From Planctomycetaceae bacterium (lineage in GTDB: Bacteria; Planctomycetota; Planctomycetia; Pirellulales; PNKZ01), in contig JAEUIN010000147.1 of the NCBI GenBank assembly GCA_016793115.1, positions 55,246 through 119,245 of the forward strand: a DNA stretch of 64,000 bases, in the 5' to 3' direction. Below are positions 60,415-64,000 of the stretch, piece by piece. The notes under the pieces are model-generated. The model saw only the letters and a list, made by a program, of their open reading frames with translations, was not told the origin of the DNA and did not search any database. Position 1 is the first letter of the stretch, and each line of letters begins with the position of its first letter. The position numbers and the translations under genes were made by a program.

Positions 60415-61764
60415 ATGCCGCCATCCGAAACTTCGACGCAAGCCGGCCCCGGGTCGACGGAAAGCTTACCCGACGCGGTCGAAGCCGGGGCCTTCGCGGA
60501 ATCGCCGCCGCCGCGCGCTGCGCATCCTCACGCGACGCGCAATCTCGTCTCGCTGATCGCTTACGACGTGATCGTTCGCGTCGGTTGGATCTTCAAGACG
60601 GAAAGCGTGATCATGCCGGCCTTCCTCGACATGGTGGCCGGCCCCGGTTGGATTCGCGGCTGCCTGTTGGTCGTCAACCGGTTTGGGCAGAGCATTCCGC
60701 CGGCGTTGTTCGCGCGTCGGCTCAGCCGCTTGCGCTTGAAGAAGCGTTCGCTGGCGACCTGGACCGTGGCAATGGGGCTGCCGTTTCTCATCTTGGCCGG
60801 CGTGTGGAGCCAAGTGGGGAGCGCGCCGCCGAGTTGGACGGCTCCGCTGTTTCTATTGCTCTACGGCGCGTTCTCTTGCTGCCACGGTTTGAATCAGCTT
60901 TCCTACAGCACGTTGCAGGGGAAGCTGCTCCCCGTGCGGTTGCGCGGGCGGATGATGGCGCTCGCGGCGTCGAGCGGTTCGTTCATGGCGATCGGCTTCG
61001 CGTGGTGGCTCATGGGCGATTGGCTGCAAACCCGCGCCGGTTTCGTGCCGATCTTCGCCTTCACCGGGGTGTGCTTCGCGCTGGCCGCCGCTTGGGCGCT
61101 CGCCCTGGCCGAGCAACCGGACGAACGCGCCGGGCGGGCCGCGGTCGTCGAACATCCGCTCCGCGGCGCGTGGAACGTGCTCCGCACCGACGGCAATTTC
61201 CGCCGCTTCGCCGCCGTCGTCATGCTGTCGGTCTTCGGCACCGTGCTGTTTCCGCACTATCAGGCCATGGCGCGCGAGGAGTTAGGCCTCGTCGGCGGCA
61301 ACTTGATGATCTGGGTGATCGTGCAAAACGGCGCGGTCGGCGTGTTCGGGTTGATCGTCGGCTACATCGTCGAACACTACGGCGAGCGCCGCGCGCTGCG
61401 GCTGGCCGTGTTCGGCAACGTCGTCGCGCCGTTGACGGCGCTCGCCCTCTCGGGCGTCGCCCCGGAAGTCGGCCGGAAGTGGTTCTGGCTCGTGTTCATT
61501 CCGCTCGGCATGACGCCGATCTCGCTCAAGACCATGGTCGGTTACACTCTGGAGATCGCCCCGGAGCACGATCATCCGCGCTATCTCAGCACGCTCAGCC
61601 TGTGCCTCGCGGTGCCGTTTTGTTTTTCGCCGCTCGTCGGCGCCATGGTCGATTGGGTCGGCTACGAACAGGTGTTTCTCGGCGGCGCGGTGCTCATCGG
61701 CCTCGCCGGATTGCTGACGTTTCGCCTTATCGAGCCGCGCCACGCTCACGCCGAAATTCATTAG
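60415..61764 (+). CDS. Major facilitator superfamily transporter
   Basis: A 449-residue MFS transporter with about twelve membrane helices, starting at about residue 42. The loop between helices 2 and 3 holds SRLRLKKRSLATW, a basic cytoplasmic stretch. In the second half are FVPIFAFTGVCFALAAAWALALA and GLVGGNLMIWVIVQNGAVGVFGLIVGYIVEHYGERR, where YGERRAL follows the MFS motif-A pattern. The N-terminal 40 residues are a soluble extension. It starts with ATG at 60415, with a GTG one codon earlier. The substrate is unknown. It is followed 120 bases later by the sugar isomerase gene, perhaps a sugar uptake link. Confidence 0.87.
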   Translation: MPPSETSTQAGPGSTESLPDAVEAGAFAESPPPRAAHPHATRNLVSLIAYDVIVRVGWIFKTESVIMPAFLDMVAGPGWIRGCLLVVNRFGQSIPPALFARRLSRLRLKKRSLATWTVAMGLPFLILAGVWSQVGSAPPSWTAPLFLLLYGAFSCCHGLNQLSYSTLQGKLLPVRLRGRMMALAASSGSFMAIGFAWWLMGDWLQTRAGFVPIFAFTGVCFALAAAWALALAEQPDERAGRAAVVEHPLRGAWNVLRTDGNFRRFAAVVMLSVFGTVLFPHYQAMAREELGLVGGNLMIWVIVQNGAVGVFGLIVGYIVEHYGERRALRLAVFGNVVAPLTALALSGVAPEVGRKWFWLVFIPLGMTPISLKTMVGYTLEIAPEHDHPRYLSTLSLCLAVPFCFSPLVGAMVDWVGYEQVFLGGAVLIGLAGLLTFRLIEPRHAHAEIH

Positions 61765-61884
61765 CGTGCCGGCATCCGCCGCGATCCTTTACATCCGCCG
61801 CGCGAACTTTCATACTATCCCCTCGCTACGGAGTTCGCAGGCGCGCCCGAGGGTCGCGCCTTTCGCACGAGGAGTTCCACACGG

Positions 61885-62694
61885 ATGTCGGTATTGTCGA
61901 TGAGCGAACTGACCACGTTTCGGTGGTCGTTCGAGGAAGACGTCGCGCATTTCAAGAAAGCCGGCTACAAGGCTCTCGGCGTGTGGCGACAAAAGCTGGC
62001 CGACTACGGCGAAGCCAAAGGCGTCGAGTTGCTCGAAGAGTCCGGGCTTACCTGCTCGAACCTGCTCTGGTGCGGCGGCTTCACCGGCAGCGACGGTCGC
62101 GGCTTCCGCGACGGCCTCGACGACGCTCGCGACGCCGTGCAAACCGCCGCCGCGCTGCGGGCCGGCTGCCTGATCGTCTACACCGGCGCTCGCGGCGGCC
62201 ACACCCGCAATCATGCCCGCCGCCTCCTGGCCGACGCGCTCAAGGAACTCGTGCCGGTCGCGGCCGAGCACAACGTGGTGCTGGCGCTGAAGCCGATGCA
62301 CCCGGAGGCTTCCGGCGAGCTGACGTTTCTCACCGACGTCGCCGACGCCGTGGCGTTGGCGGACTCCTTCGCCGATCCGCACCTCAAGCTCGTGTTCGAC
62401 ACCTACCACTTGGGCATCGCGCCGAATTGGGAAGCGAAGCTCCGCGCCGTCGCGCCGCATTTGGCGATGGTGCACCTCGCCGACGGACTCGCTCCCAACG
62501 ACGGCGAGCAATCGCGCACGCGGCTGGGGCAGGGCACGGTGCCGCTCAAAGAAATCCTCGCGGCTCTCGACGACGCCGGCTACGACGGCTACTACGACGT
62601 CGAACTGGTCGGCACCGACGTCGACCCGACCGGCTATCCCGACCTGCTCGAACACTCGCGCGAAGCGTTTCGCAATTTCACCGGGGCCTGCTAG
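61885..62694 (+). CDS. Sugar phosphate isomerase/epimerase (xylose-isomerase-like TIM barrel)
   Basis: A 269-residue AP-endonuclease-2/xylose-isomerase-like barrel. Landmarks are the first strand FRWSFEEDVAHFKKAGYKALGVW, LIVYTGARGGHTRNHAR, the metal-binding LALKPMHPEASGELTFL (Glu), LVFDTYHLG (Asp, His), MVHLADG (His) and YYDVELVG (Glu at the end of strand 8). It acts on keto- or hexose derivatives such as ketoses or 3-keto intermediates; the precise substrate is unknown. The ATG at 61885 has GAGGAG 15 bases upstream. It may pair with the MFS transporter upstream. Its stop is followed by repeat copy 2. Confidence 0.9.
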   Translation: MSVLSMSELTTFRWSFEEDVAHFKKAGYKALGVWRQKLADYGEAKGVELLEESGLTCSNLLWCGGFTGSDGRGFRDGLDDARDAVQTAAALRAGCLIVYTGARGGHTRNHARRLLADALKELVPVAAEHNVVLALKPMHPEASGELTFLTDVADAVALADSFADPHLKLVFDTYHLGIAPNWEAKLRAVAPHLAMVHLADGLAPNDGEQSRTRLGQGTVPLKEILAALDDAGYDGYYDVELVGTDVDPTGYPDLLEHSREAFRNFTGAC

Positions 62695-62696
62695 AC

Positions 62697-62773
62697 GGGT
62701 GGCACTGGTGGCTTGCCCACCAGTGCACGTCGACGCCGATTGCATCACTGGTGGACAAGCCACCAGTGCCACC
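62697..62773. repeat. Palindromic repeat element, copy 2, between convergent genes
   Basis: A 77-bp near-perfect inverted repeat, GGTGGCACTGGTGGCTTG paired with CAAGCCACCAGTGCCACC, also contains the nested CCACCAGTG/CACTGGTGG pair. It is closely similar to 10665-10740. It starts 3 bases after the isomerase stop and ends 17 bases before the convergent gene's stop. Confidence 0.82.
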
Positions 62774-62790
62774 GGCAGGAATCGGTAACC

Positions 62791-64000
62791 TTACTTCGGC
62801 GCGGAGTTCGCCGCCGTAGGCGGCGCCGTTTTCGCGTCGCTCGCGCGGGCCAAACTGCCCGGCTTGCGCACGTGCACCGTGATCGGGGCCGACGCTTCGA
62901 ACTGCACCTTGCCGCCGCCGGCGCGCGGCGTCTTCGTCTCCGCGAAGCAGGTGCGGCTCGTCTCCGGAACCCAATCGTAGCAGGTCAGGAAAATCTGCCG
63001 CTCCGTCTGCTTCTCGGGAATCAGAATCCCATTGAGGCCGATGTTGTCGACGATGACGCCGTGCGGCAAATTCGCCACGTCGAACGCCACACGCTCCTCG
63101 AACCCGTTGCGCTGGATCTTCAAAGTCACCGGTACGGTTTGCCCCGGCGCGATCGTCACGTCGGCCGGCTCCAAAAACACCCGCAGCTTCGGCGCGCCTT
63201 CGAGCGTCACGTTCTTCAAGCCTTCGATCGGCTTGACGACGTCTTTCCCGTCGACCACGGCGCGAGCCGCGAACGTCACCTTGCTCCAGACTTCGGCGGG
63301 CGCCGGCTTGGCGTCGGCCGCGGCATGTACGACGATTCGCGCCGTGTCGTGCCCGGCTTCGATCGTAATCGGTTGTGAAATCGTGTAGCCCGGCGGCAGC
63401 GCGCCGACGTCGATCGCGATCTCTCCCTCGAATCCGTCGATCCGTTCGGCGTTCACCGAAATCGCCGCGCCGCCGCCCGCGCTCACCGAGGGCGCATTGG
63501 CCGAGAGCCGCACCACGAAATCGGGCATCGGCTTGCGGATCGAGAGGCGATAGTTGAAGTGATCGCCGCCGAATCCGCGCACGTCGCTCACGCGCACCAC
63601 GTACGCGCCGTCGGCCGGCGCGGTGAAGGTCAGCCGCGAATCGGCCCCCAGCTTGCGCAAGGCGTCGTCGTCGTTCGCGTAGTACATCGTGTAGACCGGC
63701 AGGCCGTTGTTGATCAGCTTCGCGCCGATCGGATGCGGCTCGACGATATACGCCGGCTCGTCCAACGCGTGGCCGGCCGCGCTCGTGTCGAAGTAGCCGC
63801 GCCGCTTGCTCGCCGATTGGTAAAACTCGTAGCCCGAGTCCGGGCCGCGCGGCTTGCGAAACATCTTCACGACCTCGCCCGACATATACAGATATTCGTT
63901 CAGCTCCATCTCTTCCCAATTGAAGAGCCGCGCTTCGAGATTGTTCGAGTCGACGCTGCGGAACGTGATGTAGCTGTCGCGCACCGCTTGCAGCAGCACG
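62791..64000 (-). CDS. Large PPC-domain exoprotein, C-terminal part (5' end outside the window)
   Basis: The 402 visible C-terminal residues of a protein that begins beyond the window end. A bacterial pre-peptidase C-terminal (PPC) domain is at about residues 110-155 (DSRLTFTAPADGAYVVRVSDVRG). Two or more Ig-like beta-sandwiches follow, of the type seen in NEW3/DUF11-like domains (FLEPADVTIAPGQTVPVTLKIQRNGF). Its end is a charged, low-complexity Ala/Thr/Lys tail. The N-terminal part holds MELNEYLYMSGEVVKMFRKPRGPDSG, which I do not recognise. PPC domains usually trail secreted peptidases or multidomain surface proteins, so the missing part decides the function. The stop lies 17 bases past the palindromic repeat. 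Confidence 0.78.
   Translation of the reverse strand, partial: VLLQAVRDSYITFRSVDSNNLEARLFNWEEMELNEYLYMSGEVVKMFRKPRGPDSGYEFYQSASKRRGYFDTSAAGHALDEPAYIVEPHPIGAKLINNGLPVYTMYYANDDDALRKLGADSRLTFTAPADGAYVVRVSDVRGFGGDHFNYRLSIRKPMPDFVVRLSANAPSVSAGGGAAISVNAERIDGFEGEIAIDVGALPPGYTISQPITIEAGHDTARIVVHAAADAKPAPAEVWSKVTFAARAVVDGKDVVKPIEGLKNVTLEGAPKLRVFLEPADVTIAPGQTVPVTLKIQRNGFEERVAFDVANLPHGVIVDNIGLNGILIPEKQTERQIFLTCYDWVPETSRTCFAETKTPRAGGGKVQFEASAPITVHVRKPGSLARASDAKTAPPTAANSAPK

Noticed and set aside
1..64000. CRISPR array, tRNA, rRNA, phage or IS elements
   Set aside because: I found no regularly spaced repeats, cloverleaf candidates or integrase and transposase motifs in the sequence.

Overview
The window looks like chromosomal DNA of a high-GC planctomycete, most likely of the Pirellulales type. 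This is inferred from family content: DUF1501, three 3-keto-disaccharide-hydrolase (DUF1080) domains, a giant PVC-type membrane-bound dehydrogenase with a CxxCH haem site, a kinase and ECF sigma factor pair, PQQ-propeller proteins, secreted sulfatase and sialidase, a Gfo/Idh/MocA oxidoreductase, a caspase-like protein, and two bacterial alpha-2-macroglobulins. I saw no rRNA, tRNA, CRISPR array, insertion sequence or phage gene. The density of housekeeping and secreted enzymes argues for ordinary chromosome rather than an island.

Layout. 1-1719: C-terminal half of an RND efflux pump; 1779-2537: a methyltransferase. 2666-6665 (minus strand): a secreted protein, a DedA protein, ApbE and a bestrophin. 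6889-10653 (plus): a cytochrome c'-like protein and a double-esterase/SMP-30 fusion. 10744-18291: PQQ propeller, two DUF1080 proteins, DUF454, DUF1501 and a Gly-rich surface protein. 18369-21440: divergent Ser/Thr kinase and ECF sigma factor. 21450-28898 (minus): giant PVC dehydrogenase, caspase with two Tudor-knot-like modules, Fe-alcohol dehydrogenase and PfkB kinase, partly overlapping. 29294-35440: thioester-type alpha-2-macroglobulin. 35476-38068: minimal zincin, IspG and divergent MqnD (isoprenoid and futalosine-menaquinone biosynthesis). 38197-45599: PQQ propeller, parvulin, a membrane protein, Gfo/Idh/MocA, sialidase and a triple-PAS histidine kinase. 45846-55700: sulfatase and a 2743-residue TPR/macroglobulin protein without the thioester. 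55738-60226 (minus): FGE-fold protein, MOSC gene fragment, small lipidated-or-anchored-type protein, intact MOSC protein, a signal-peptidase-like protein lacking its catalytic dyad, and an acidic-tailed membrane protein. 60415-64000: MFS transporter, sugar isomerase/epimerase, and the 3' part of a large PPC-domain exoprotein.

Themes. Much of the window encodes the cell envelope and polysaccharide processing: sulfatase, sialidase, DUF1080, Gfo/Idh/MocA, isomerase and esterase/lactonase, with macroglobulins as periplasmic protease traps. Respiration and cofactor genes (mqnD, ispG, apbE, c-type cytochromes) are interspersed. The most unusual items are the caspase with tandem Tudor-knot-like modules overlapping the giant dehydrogenase gene, the dyad-less signal peptidase homologue, the contrasting macroglobulin pair, the decayed second copy of the MOSC 3' end, and a family of long palindromes placed exactly between convergent genes.
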